Assembly: GCF_051900425.1 (NCBI RefSeq)
Contig: NZ_JBHZGK010000001.1
Coordinates: 186,001-250,000 of the forward strand
Direction: 5' to 3'
DNA from: Frateuria_A sp051900425
Lineage (GTDB): Bacteria; Pseudomonadota; Gammaproteobacteria; Xanthomonadales; Rhodanobacteraceae
Length of the DNA: 64,000 nt
The notes beneath the pieces are model-generated. The model was given only the letters and a program-made list of their open reading frames with translations, was not told where the DNA came from and did no database searches. This document shows positions 8,579-15,789 of this stretch, in pieces (the stretch's first letter is position 1; each line of letters begins with the position of its first letter). A program made the position numbers and the translations under genes.

Positions 8579-9514
8579 TTAGCTGCCCGGGATGGGCATG
8601 GGTAGGGAAGCGGACCGCGCTTGCGCCGGCCGGCGGCGCCAGCACGGCGGCACGATCAGTCCGCGTCGCAGGGCCACCGTCAGCAGCATGGCCGACACCA
8701 GCGAGCAAAGCACCAGGGCCACCACCGACGCCTCGGCGCCGAACACGCCGCCGCTCAGCCAATCCGGGCCGCTGCGGGTGGAAACCAGCCAGCCGTCCGC
8801 CTTGGTGCCGGAGACCGGTATGCCGTAGACCGTGCCCTGCATGAAGTTCCAGGCCGCGTGCAGGCCCATGCAGATCCACAGCGAGCGGGTGACCAGATAG
8901 AGCAAGCCGAACAGGATGCCGGCCTCGATGGCGATCGCCAGGCCGGCCCACAGTGTGGCGCCCGGATTGTTGAGATGGGCGGCACCGAAGAACAGTGCCG
9001 AGACCAGCAGCGCGACCCAGCTGCCGAGCCCTTCCTCGATGATCCGGTAGAGCACCCCACGGCAGATGATTTCCTCGCCGATGCCGGCGCCCAGGCCGAC
9101 CGTCAGCGCGGCGAGCATCCAGTGTGCGTCGGGGTTGGTGCCGACGATGTCGTAGCTGCCGAGCAGCCACAGGGCACCGACGACGGCGCTGAACAACAGA
9201 GCCCCGGCGGCCAGGCCGAGCGCACCGTCGGGCGCCAGGCGCCGCAGCGCCAGTTCGCGTACCGGCCGGCGCTCGATCAGCTTGACCAGCACCAGGTAGG
9301 CCAGCAACGGGGCCACGGCGCGGAAGCCGAATTCGCGCAAGCCCTTGGCGATCGGGCTGTCCGTCGGCCCGTGCGGCAGCAACCCGAACAGCATGCTGGC
9401 GGCGATCATCAGTGCGACGAAGAACACCAGCCGGGCGACCGGCGAAAACACCAGCCAGCGCTGCCAGCGCGGGGCTTCGGTGGGCGTGACGAAGGCGATA
9501 CGGTAGCCGTGCAT
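8579..9514 (-). CDS. CPBP family intramembrane metalloprotease
   Basis: A 311-residue polytopic membrane protein of the CPBP (CAAX protease and bacteriocin-processing; ABI) family. The first active-site motif EEIICR, the second FFGAAH and a third histidine motif (GLHAAWNF) are all present in hydrophobic segments, as expected for an intramembrane zinc-type endopeptidase. The ATG at 9514 is used because it begins MHGYRIAF before the first hydrophobic segment; the upstream open frame runs through a family A repeat and is not coding. Bacterial substrates are mostly unknown. It lies 76 bases upstream of the hybrid-kinase start on the same strand, but no functional link is evident. Confidence 0.88.
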   Translation of the reverse strand: MHGYRIAFVTPTEAPRWQRWLVFSPVARLVFFVALMIAASMLFGLLPHGPTDSPIAKGLREFGFRAVAPLLAYLVLVKLIERRPVRELALRRLAPDGALGLAAGALLFSAVVGALWLLGSYDIVGTNPDAHWMLAALTVGLGAGIGEEIICRGVLYRIIEEGLGSWVALLVSALFFGAAHLNNPGATLWAGLAIAIEAGILFGLLYLVTRSLWICMGLHAAWNFMQGTVYGIPVSGTKADGWLVSTRSGPDWLSGGVFGAEASVVALVLCSLVSAMLLTVALRRGLIVPPCWRRRPAQARSASLPMPIPGS

Positions 9515-9589
9515 GCGTTTTTCCCCTGGTTGGAGGAGGCACGCTAGCAGCGGCCGCGGTCCGGGCCCAGTGGAGAATGTCACCTCGGG

Positions 9590-9652
9590 CCCCTGTAGGA
9601 GCGCACCTGTGCGCGACCGGGGGGGCATGGCGGAGGTGCGCTCCTGCAGGGG
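9590..9652. repeat. Family A inverted repeat
   Basis: Arms CCCCTGTAGGAGCGCACC and GGTGCGCTCCTGCAGGGG form a long stem in the gap between prfC and the CPBP protease gene. It is the same element as at 2283, 33901 and 56161. It lies immediately downstream of the prfC stop and may protect or terminate that transcript. Confidence 0.8.
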
Positions 9653-9658
9653 AAGCCG

Positions 9659-11260
9659 TTACACCTCGACCGAGGCCGCGTGCTCACGCGTGGCCGAGAA
9701 GCGCACCTTCGGCCAGCGCTCCTGCGCCAGCTGCAGGTTGACCCGCGAAGGCGCCAGGTACACCAGCTCGCCGGCGGCATCGATGCCCAGGTTCATCGCG
9801 TTCTTCTCGCGGAACTCCTCCAGCATCTTCGGATCGTCGCAGTGCACCCAGCGGGCGGTCGCCACGCCGACCGGGTCGAACGAGGCGTCCACGCCGTATT
9901 CGTCCTTCAGGCGGTAGGCCACCACGTCGAACTGCAGCACGCCGACCGCGCCCAGCACCAGGTCGTTGCTCATCAGTGGGCGGAAGAACTGGGTGGCGCC
10001 TTCCTCGGACAACTGCGCCAGGCCCTTCTGCAGCGCCTTCATCTTGAGCGGATCGCGCAGCCGCGCGCGGCGGAACAATTCGGGCGCGAAGTTGGGAATG
10101 CCGGTGAAGGACACCGGCTCGCCCTCGGTGAAGGTGTCGCCGATGGAAATAGTGCCGTGGTTGTGCAGGCCGATCACGTCGCCCGGGTAGGCGCTTTCGA
10201 CGATCTCGCGGTCGCTGGCCATGAAGGTCAGCGCGTTGGCGATGCGCACGTCCTTGCCGGTGCGCGTCTGCACCATTTTCATGCCGGCCGAATAGGTGCC
10301 CGAGCACACGCGCATGAACGCCACGCGGTCACGGTGCGCCGGGTCCATGTTGGCCTGGATCTTGAACACGAAGCCGGTCAGCTTCTCCTCCTCCGGAGTC
10401 ACCTGCCGGCCCAGCGTGCTGCGCGGGCGCGGGCTGGGTGCGTGCTCGACGAAGAAGTCCAGCAGCAGCTGCACGCCGAAGTTGTTTACCGCCGAACCGA
10501 AGAACACCGGCGTGAGCTTGCCGGCAAGGTAATCCTCCAGCACGAACGGGTTGGACGCGCCCTGGACCAGCTCCAGCTCGTCGCGCAGCTCGGCCAGCAT
10601 CTCGGCGCCGACCGCCGCTTCCAGGCCGGGCGCGTCCAGGCCCTTGAAGATGGTCGAATCCTGCCGGGTGAAGTTCTTGCCCGGCTCGTAGACGTGCACC
10701 TCGTCCAGCAGCAGGTGGTAGACGCCCTTCAGGCGCTTGCCCATGCCGATCGGCCAGGTCACCGGCGTGCAGGCGATGCCGAGTACCGACTCGACCTCGT
10801 CCAGCAGCTCGATCGGCGAGCGGCCTTCGCGGTCGAGCTTGTTGATGAAGGTCATGATCGGGGTGTCGCGCAGGCGGCATACCTCCATCAGCTTGATCGT
10901 GCGCTCCTCCACGCCCTTGGCGCAGTCGATCACCATCAGCGCCGAATCGACCGCGGTGAGCACGCGGTAGGTGTCCTCGGAAAAGTCGGCATGGCCCGGG
11001 GTGTCGAGCAGGTTGACGATCTTGCCCTCGTAGGGGAACTGCATCACCGAGGAGGTCACCGAGATGCCGCGCTCCTTCTCCAGCGCCATCCAGTCGGAGG
11101 TCGCGTGGCGCGCGGCCTTGCGGCCCTTGACCGAGCCGGCCATCTGGATCGCGCCGCCGAACAGCAGCAGCTTTTCGGTCAGCGTGGTCTTGCCCGCGTC
11201 AGGGTGGCTGACGATGGCGAAGGTACGGCGGCGGCGGGTTTCGGACAGGTGCGTGGACAT
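9659..11260 (-). CDS. prfC: Peptide chain release factor 3
   Basis: A 533-residue translational GTPase, full length for RF3, which releases RF1 and RF2 from the ribosome after termination. The GTPase domain has the P-loop SHPDAGKTTLTEK, switch region RGISVTSS, G3 motif DTPGH and G4 motif NKLD. The later beta-barrel domains follow family order. The start MSTHLSETRRRRTFAIVSHP is typical of the family. It appears to be transcribed alone, flanked by repeat families A (downstream) and B (upstream). Confidence 0.96.
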   Translation of the reverse strand: MSTHLSETRRRRTFAIVSHPDAGKTTLTEKLLLFGGAIQMAGSVKGRKAARHATSDWMALEKERGISVTSSVMQFPYEGKIVNLLDTPGHADFSEDTYRVLTAVDSALMVIDCAKGVEERTIKLMEVCRLRDTPIMTFINKLDREGRSPIELLDEVESVLGIACTPVTWPIGMGKRLKGVYHLLLDEVHVYEPGKNFTRQDSTIFKGLDAPGLEAAVGAEMLAELRDELELVQGASNPFVLEDYLAGKLTPVFFGSAVNNFGVQLLLDFFVEHAPSPRPRSTLGRQVTPEEEKLTGFVFKIQANMDPAHRDRVAFMRVCSGTYSAGMKMVQTRTGKDVRIANALTFMASDREIVESAYPGDVIGLHNHGTISIGDTFTEGEPVSFTGIPNFAPELFRRARLRDPLKMKALQKGLAQLSEEGATQFFRPLMSNDLVLGAVGVLQFDVVAYRLKDEYGVDASFDPVGVATARWVHCDDPKMLEEFREKNAMNLGIDAAGELVYLAPSRVNLQLAQERWPKVRFSATREHAASVEV

Positions 11261-11313
11261 GCTGGGAGCTTCGAATGCGCGAACCGCCGATTGTACCGCG
11301 GCACAGGCGTGAT

Positions 11314-11495
11314 CCCTCCCCGTGTTCGCGGGGGAATGCGCGGCAGGGGGTCTGGAACCCTTCCACCGTTTACGGGGGAAGGTGCCCGCAGGGCGGATGG
11401 GGGAGGTCCGGCGAAAGGCTTACCCGGGCATCGCGTCCAGGAGCGCCCCCATCCGCCTGTCGGCACCTTCCCCCGCGTGCGCGGGGGAAGGCTCC
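11314..11495. repeat. Family B palindromic repeat cluster
   Basis: Two or three copies of a GC-rich element combine a stem of type TTCCCCCGCGTGCGCGGGGGAA with the flanks GGTGCCCGCAGGGCGGATGG and its inverse CCATCCGCCTGTCGGCACC. It fills most of the 296-base gap between prfC and the M24 peptidase gene. The same element recurs at 19433, 30900, 34913 and 62615. Confidence 0.8.
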
Positions 11496-11556
11496 ATAGG
11501 AGGCGTGCCGCAGGATCGTTCCCCCGCGTTCGCGTAGCAAGGCTTGGGACGCGGCT

Positions 11557-12243
11557 TTAGGCGGTCGATCTCTTCAGGGAGGCAGCCCGAGGCGCGATGA
11601 GCAGGTCCTCGAAGAACGCCCCGTACGGCTCGGTCGGGTGCGCGATCTGGATCTCCAGCACCCACAGCCCGGCCGAAGGCGTGCCCTCCAGCGTGCCGAG
11701 GTCGCCGCCCTTGTGCACCGAGTGTGGGTAGTCGCCCAGGCGATGGCCCTTGATCGCGTGGTTGAAGCGCCAGCCCATCGCCTGCGCGCGTTCGCTGGCG
11801 AAGTCGTACAGCGCGCGGCCGCTCAGGCCGTCGTCGCGCCACGTGCGGGCCACTTCGTCGAACAGGGTGCGTGCGGCCTCCGCGCAGGCCTGGTGCTGTG
11901 GCGCGTTGCCGAGGGCGAAGGTGTCGCCCACGTCGCCCTCGTGCCCGTCGAACACCAGCCCCAGGTCGATGAAGTAGATGTCGTTGTCCGCCAACCGGAC
12001 ATCCGGGTTGGAGCGCTGGCGGTAGGTCTTGGTCGTGTTGGCGCCGATGCGGATGATCGGCGGGTGCCAGAGGCGCTCGACGCCATGTTGCGAGAACAAC
12101 TCGGCGGCGATGGCCTTGGCCTCGGCCTCGCCGATGCCCGGCTGCATGCGTTGGCGGATGTCGAGCAGCACCGCCCAGCTGCGCTCGCGGGCGCGCTGCA
12201 TCAGCGCCGCGTCGTAGCGACGACCGACCGCTTCGCGGTTCAT
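11557..12243 (-). CDS. M24-family metallopeptidase (pita-bread fold)
   Basis: A 228-residue protein with the pita-bread fold of methionine aminopeptidase and prolidase. It has only the catalytic domain. Probable metal ligands are the aspartates in the segment DLGLVFDGHEGDVGDTF, the histidine in GHRLGDYPHS, and the glutamates in LEIQIAHP and FFEDLL. The specificity is not clear; it could cleave X-Pro peptides, a modified amino-acid amide, or act on a small molecule as creatinase does. Its ATG overlaps the stop of the upstream dioxygenase gene (ATGA), so the two are likely translationally coupled and functionally linked. Confidence 0.82.
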   Translation of the reverse strand: MNREAVGRRYDAALMQRARERSWAVLLDIRQRMQPGIGEAEAKAIAAELFSQHGVERLWHPPIIRIGANTTKTYRQRSNPDVRLADNDIYFIDLGLVFDGHEGDVGDTFALGNAPQHQACAEAARTLFDEVARTWRDDGLSGRALYDFASERAQAMGWRFNHAIKGHRLGDYPHSVHKGGDLGTLEGTPSAGLWVLEIQIAHPTEPYGAFFEDLLIAPRAASLKRSTA

Positions 12244-12959
12244 GCGCGACCCCGCGCGGCGTCGCGGAAGGTCACGACCAGCACGTCACGGTGTGCCGGT
12301 TGCGCGGGATCGACCGGAGTAACCGCAGTGACCCCGTGGAACACGCGCGCGTCGTCCACCAGCGCCGCGTCGAACGGACGGGTGAGGGTGAAGCTGCCGA
12401 GCAGGCGACCGTCGGCGGTGTGGATGGTGGTGGTGCCGCTTTCGATGTTGGTGCGGTCGATGAGCAGCACGAGCACGTAGTCCACGCCGTCGCGGTGCAC
12501 GCCTTCGGGCGTGGGCTCGCCCGCCTCGTCGGCGCGCGCCTCGATGCGGAACTGGTGCACCTCCACGTGCCAGCGAGCCACGCCCGGGGCGAGCGCCCCG
12601 AAGCAGCCATGGCAGAACTCGATGATGCGGCGGAGGCTTGGCCCGTCGGCGGTGACAGGCTCGAACCAGCGCTCGATGTCGCCCTGCAGGGTGTTGTAGG
12701 TCTTGCTCTGGTAGTGCGGCTGGTGCGCCTCGCGACGGACGCCAGCTGCGTCGGCCGAGAAGACCGCGTGGCGGCGTCGGCGGTGGCGGCCGGTGGAGGC
12801 CAGGTAGGCGTCCGGGGCCAGGTCGTTCCAGCTGGCGGTGAACGCGGCCCAGTCGGGCAGGGCATGCGCGTCGAGCAGCGCCTGCATCGGGCCGGCGGCA
12901 ACGAAGGCGAAGCCGTCCTGGCGGAGCTGGTCGTGCAGCGCGGGGAGTGCGGCGGTCAT
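12240..12959 (-). CDS. 2OG-Fe(II) dioxygenase family protein (PF10014-like)
   Basis: A 239-residue protein resembling the 2-oxoglutarate/Fe(II) dioxygenase family that includes bacterial free-amino-acid hydroxylases such as L-isoleucine 4-hydroxylase. The facial triad is visible: His and Asp in GVHRDGVDY, and the distal His in RVFHGVT, followed by the Arg-containing strand VVTFRD expected to bind 2-oxoglutarate. It should hydroxylate or oxidise an amino acid or a small related molecule. It is the first gene of a two-gene unit with the M24 peptidase. Family assignment rests on motif order; the substrate is unknown. Confidence 0.78.
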   Translation of the reverse strand: MTAALPALHDQLRQDGFAFVAAGPMQALLDAHALPDWAAFTASWNDLAPDAYLASTGRHRRRRHAVFSADAAGVRREAHQPHYQSKTYNTLQGDIERWFEPVTADGPSLRRIIEFCHGCFGALAPGVARWHVEVHQFRIEARADEAGEPTPEGVHRDGVDYVLVLLIDRTNIESGTTTIHTADGRLLGSFTLTRPFDAALVDDARVFHGVTAVTPVDPAQPAHRDVLVVTFRDAARGRA

Positions 12960-13006
12960 GGCTGGGATGGCGGGGAGGGGGCATCAGGATACGCCCGATC
13001 GGAACG

Positions 13007-13270
13007 CCTGCTCCCCTCAGCCATCAGCATGCTGCGATCCGAGCCCTCTCCCCTCAGCCCAGCAACACGCCGCGATCTGAAGCCCTCTCCCCTCAGCCAT
13101 CAGCATGCTGCGATCTGAAGCCCTGTTCCTCTGGGGAGAGGGCTGGGTGAGGGGGCTGGGGCTCGCGGGAAGGCTTGTTCGTGCGTTGAGGGTATTCTCG
13201 TTTGTCGCTCTGTAGCCGGGCTACTGCAGGAGTGGCCCCTCACCCCAGCCCTCTCCCCGCAGGGGAGGTG
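13007..13270. repeat. Family C repeats and a ~38-bp tandem repeat
   Basis: The 594-base gap before metX starts with three tandem units of 37-39 bp (13012 to about 13125), each containing CCCTCTCCCCTCAGCC followed by CAGCATGCTGCGATC or a variant. A palindromic family C element follows (CTGGGGAGAGGGCTGGGTGA near 13131, and its inverse CTCACCCCAGCCCTCTCCCC near 13240). Family C also occurs at 44142, 48503, 50237 and 54321. No gene is seen in this stretch. Confidence 0.75.
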
Positions 13271-13306
13271 GAGCAAATCGTGGCGACTATCGGCATAAGG
13301 ACATCC

Positions 13307-13322
13307 AGACGTCTAAACGTCT
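13307..13322 (+). promoter_or_regulatory. Tandem met-box-like operator
   Basis: AGACGTCT is followed directly by AAACGTCT, two tandem 8-mers with one mismatch to the enterobacterial MetJ consensus AGACGTCT. They end two bases before a TTGACA -35 hexamer, an ideal place for repression. Whether this genome encodes MetJ is not visible in the window, so the binding protein is inferred from the sequence pattern only. Confidence 0.6.
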
Positions 13323-13323
13323 A

Positions 13324-13352
13324 TTGACATGCATGCGCGTCAGGCCCACACT
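13324..13352 (+). promoter_or_regulatory. Promoter of the methionine operon
   Basis: A perfect TTGACA at 13324-13329 is followed after 17 bases by CACACT (13347-13352), a weak -10 with three matches. The predicted transcript start, near 13359, is next to the first base of the riboswitch P1 helix at 13361, which supports the assignment. Confidence 0.6.
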
Positions 13353-13360
13353 GCGCCCCA

Positions 13361-13471
13361 CTCATCGAGACCGGCGGAGGGATAGGCCCTTTGATGCCGG
13401 GGCAACCTGCGGGAAGCGTTCCCGCGACGGTGCCAATTCCTGCGGGGCGCTGGTCGCCACCGAGAGATGGG
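13361..13471 (+). ncRNA. SAM-I (S-box) riboswitch
   Basis: The segment has the conserved S-box blocks in order: GGCGGAGGGATAGGCCC, TTGATGCCGGGGCAACC, GGTGCCAATTCC and GAGAGATGGG. A P1 helix can form between CTCATC (13361-13366) and GATGGG (13466-13471). SAM binding to such aptamers switches off methionine genes. It lies directly upstream of metX-metB-hom, the expected regulon. No intrinsic terminator with a U-run follows, so control is probably at translation initiation through the hairpin at 13521-13552. Confidence 0.92.
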
Positions 13472-13520
13472 CGTGATTCGTCGCTGGCGTCGTATCGCCG
13501 GTGGCGGGTGGCGACCTTTC

Positions 13521-13552
13521 CGGTTCCCGCGGGCGATGCCCACGGAGAACCG
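13521..13552 (+). promoter_or_regulatory. Hairpin masking the metX Shine-Dalgarno
   Basis: CGGTTC (13521-13526) pairs perfectly with GAACCG (13547-13552), with an inner GGGC/GCCC helix. The strand containing the metX ribosome site GGAG (13544-13547) is thereby enclosed, and the ATG is at 13554. This is a plausible expression platform for the upstream SAM-I aptamer. The pairing is read directly; the switching mechanism is inference. Confidence 0.6.
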
Positions 13553-13553
13553 C

Positions 13554-14582
13554 ATGACCGCCCAGCCGCTGCCCCTGCCCCTGCCCCTGCCCCTGCCCGT
13601 ATCCGCCGCAGTCACGCCGCGCGTGGACGCCCGCATGGGTGGCCTCACCGCCCAGCGCAGCACCCGCCGGCTGACGCTTTCCCCGAAGTACGGCCATGGC
13701 GCGCGCGACGTCGACGTGCGCTACCTCTGGTGCGGCGCGGCCGATGCACCGACCGTGATCGTCCAGGGCGGCATTTCCGCCAGCCGCGACGTGGCTGCCT
13801 CCGACGGCGCGGTGGGCTGGTGGCAAGCGCTGGTCGACGCGGGCGCTGCCATCGACCTGGACCATTACCGCGTGCTGGCGATCGACTGGCTGGCGCCGGC
13901 CGAACTGGGCGTCGATGCGGTTTCCAGCGAAGACCAGGCCGACGCGCTGGCCGCGCTGCTGGAGGCGCTAGGCATCCATCGCGCGCATGCCTTCATCGGT
14001 GCGTCGTATGGCGCCATGGTGGCGCTGGCCTTTGCGGCACGCCATCCGCGTGCGCTGGACCGGCTGGTGGTGCTGGCCGGCGCGCATCGCCCGCATCCGC
14101 TCGCCTCGGCCCAGCGCAGCGTGCAGCGCGGCATCGTGCGGCTCGGGCTGGCCAGCGGCCAGGCCAAGGAAGCCCTCGGCCTGGCGCGCCAGCTCGCGGT
14201 CACGACCTACCGCGGCCGGGAGGAATTCGCCCGCCGCTTCGCCGGCGCACCCGAATTCCGCGACGGCCGCTTCCGCCTGCCGGTGGAGGATTACCTGGAG
14301 CACCAGGGCCGCCGCTTCGTCGAGCGCTTCGACGCCGAGCGTTTCCTCGCCCTGTCCGAGTCGATCGACCTGCACGACGTCACGCCCGAGCGCATCCCCA
14401 CCCCCGCCACCCTGGTCGGCTTCGCCTCCGACCTGCTGGTGCCGCTGGCGGACCTGTGCGAGCTGCAGCGGCGCCTGCATGGCCCCACCACGCTGGAAGT
14501 CCTGCAGTCGCCCTACGGGCACGACGGCTTCCTCAAGGAAACCCACCAGCTCGCGCCGCTGATGCGCGCCGCGCTGGCCTGA
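13554..14582 (+). CDS. metX: Homoserine O-acyltransferase (MetX family)
   Basis: A 342-residue alpha/beta-hydrolase-fold enzyme that acylates homoserine, the first committed step of methionine synthesis. Nucleophile Ser151 lies in GASYGAM; the acid Asp lies in GFASDLL and the His in SPYGHDG, completing the triad. In Xanthomonadales, MetX-type enzymes often use succinyl-CoA and not acetyl-CoA; the sequence alone does not settle this. ATG 13554 has a GGAG site 6 bases upstream, inside the riboswitch-linked hairpin. The N-terminus contains a Leu-Pro repeat encoded by five CTGCCC units (13569-13598). It is first in the metX-metB-hom operon. Confidence 0.92.
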   Translation: MTAQPLPLPLPLPLPVSAAVTPRVDARMGGLTAQRSTRRLTLSPKYGHGARDVDVRYLWCGAADAPTVIVQGGISASRDVAASDGAVGWWQALVDAGAAIDLDHYRVLAIDWLAPAELGVDAVSSEDQADALAALLEALGIHRAHAFIGASYGAMVALAFAARHPRALDRLVVLAGAHRPHPLASAQRSVQRGIVRLGLASGQAKEALGLARQLAVTTYRGREEFARRFAGAPEFRDGRFRLPVEDYLEHQGRRFVERFDAERFLALSESIDLHDVTPERIPTPATLVGFASDLLVPLADLCELQRRLHGPTTLEVLQSPYGHDGFLKETHQLAPLMRAALA

Positions 14583-14601
14583 CATCCCACGGAGCATCCC
14601 C

Positions 14602-15789
14602 ATGAGCGAATCGGCCCCCTGTACCCGCGCCGTGCGCGCCGGCATCGAGACGGACACGCAGCACGGAGCGGTCGTGCCGCCCTTGCACCTGTCGACCAAC
14701 TACAGCTTCGACGGACTCGGCGGCAAGCGGCCGTACGACTACTCGCGCAGCGGCAACCCCACCCGCGACCTGCTGGGCAACGCGCTGGCCGAACTGGAGC
14801 TGGGCGCGGGCGCAGTGGTCACCGCCAGCGGCATGGCGGCGGTGGCGCTGGCGCTCGAACTGGTGCCGCCCGGCGGCCTGGTGCTGGCGGCGCACGACTG
14901 CTACGGGGGCACCTGGCGACTGCTCGACGCGTGGGCGAAGAAGGGTCGCTTCGAGCTGGCCTTCGCCGACCTCACCGACCGCGCCGCGCTGGCCGAGGGC
15001 CTGGCGCGCAAGCCGGCGCTGGTGTGGGTGGAAACCCCGTCCAACCCGCTGTTGCGCATCACCGACATCCGCCACGTGGCGCAGGCCGCGCATGCGGTGG
15101 GTGCGCTGCTGGTGGTGGACAACACCTTCCTTTCGCCGGCGTTGCAGCAGCCGCTCGCGCTGGGCGCGGACGTGGTGGTGCACTCGACCACCAAATACAT
15201 CAACGGCCACAGTGACGTGGTCGGCGGCGCGGTGGTCGCGCGCGACGCAGCGGTAGCCGAGACGCTCAAGTGGTGGGGCAACTGCCTGGGGCTGACCGGC
15301 GCGCCGTTCGACAGCTTCCTCACCCTGCGCGGCCTGCGCACGCTGGCCGTGCGGTTGCGCCAGCACCAGGAGAACGCACTGCGCATCGCCGAGTATCTGG
15401 CGCTGCACCCGGCGGTGAGCGCGGTGTACTACCCCGGCCTGCCGGGTCATGCGGGCCATGCGCTGGCCGCGCGCCAGCAGCAGGGCTTCGGCGCCATGCT
15501 GAGCTTCGAGCTGGCCGGTGACCAGGCGAACGTCGCCGCCTTCGTCGACGGGCTCGGGTTCTTCTCGCTGGCCGAGTCGCTGGGTGGCGTGGAAAGCCTG
15601 ATCGCGCATCCGGCCTCCATGACTCACGCCGCGATGGCGCCGGAGGCGCGTCGCAACGCCGGCATCGCCGACACGCTGCTGCGCATGTCGGTCGGCATCG
15701 AGGATGGTGACGACCTGCTGCTGGACCTTTCCCGCGCGCTCGACCGGGCGGCGGCCGCCCAGCCGTCCAGACGCCGGGTGAGCGCATGA
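14602..15789 (+). CDS. metB: Cystathionine gamma-synthase / O-succinylhomoserine lyase family
   Basis: A 395-residue PLP enzyme of the Cys/Met metabolism family. It uses acylated homoserine and cysteine to give cystathionine (or sulfide to give homocysteine). PLP-binding Lys lies in HSTTKYINGHSD, and the substrate and cofactor motifs YSRSGNPTR, SGMAA and VETPSNPLL are present. The gene follows metX by 19 bases with a good GGAG site and overlaps hom by 4 bases. Family members MetB and MetZ are hard to separate by motif, so the exact reaction is likely but not certain. Confidence 0.9.
   Translation: MSESAPCTRAVRAGIETDTQHGAVVPPLHLSTNYSFDGLGGKRPYDYSRSGNPTRDLLGNALAELELGAGAVVTASGMAAVALALELVPPGGLVLAAHDCYGGTWRLLDAWAKKGRFELAFADLTDRAALAEGLARKPALVWVETPSNPLLRITDIRHVAQAAHAVGALLVVDNTFLSPALQQPLALGADVVVHSTTKYINGHSDVVGGAVVARDAAVAETLKWWGNCLGLTGAPFDSFLTLRGLRTLAVRLRQHQENALRIAEYLALHPAVSAVYYPGLPGHAGHALAARQQQGFGAMLSFELAGDQANVAAFVDGLGFFSLAESLGGVESLIAHPASMTHAAMAPEARRNAGIADTLLRMSVGIEDGDDLLLDLSRALDRAAAAQPSRRRVSA

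Noticed and set aside
4816..8844. A 1342-codon plus-strand open frame antisense to the hybrid kinase
   Set aside because: It is the mirror of a high-GC coding gene: His-, Gln- and Arg-rich without domain motifs, while the minus strand encodes a complete kinase.
13012..13125. Short repeats before metX as a CRISPR array
   Set aside because: Units abut with no unique spacers and match repeat family C found elsewhere; there is no cas gene.
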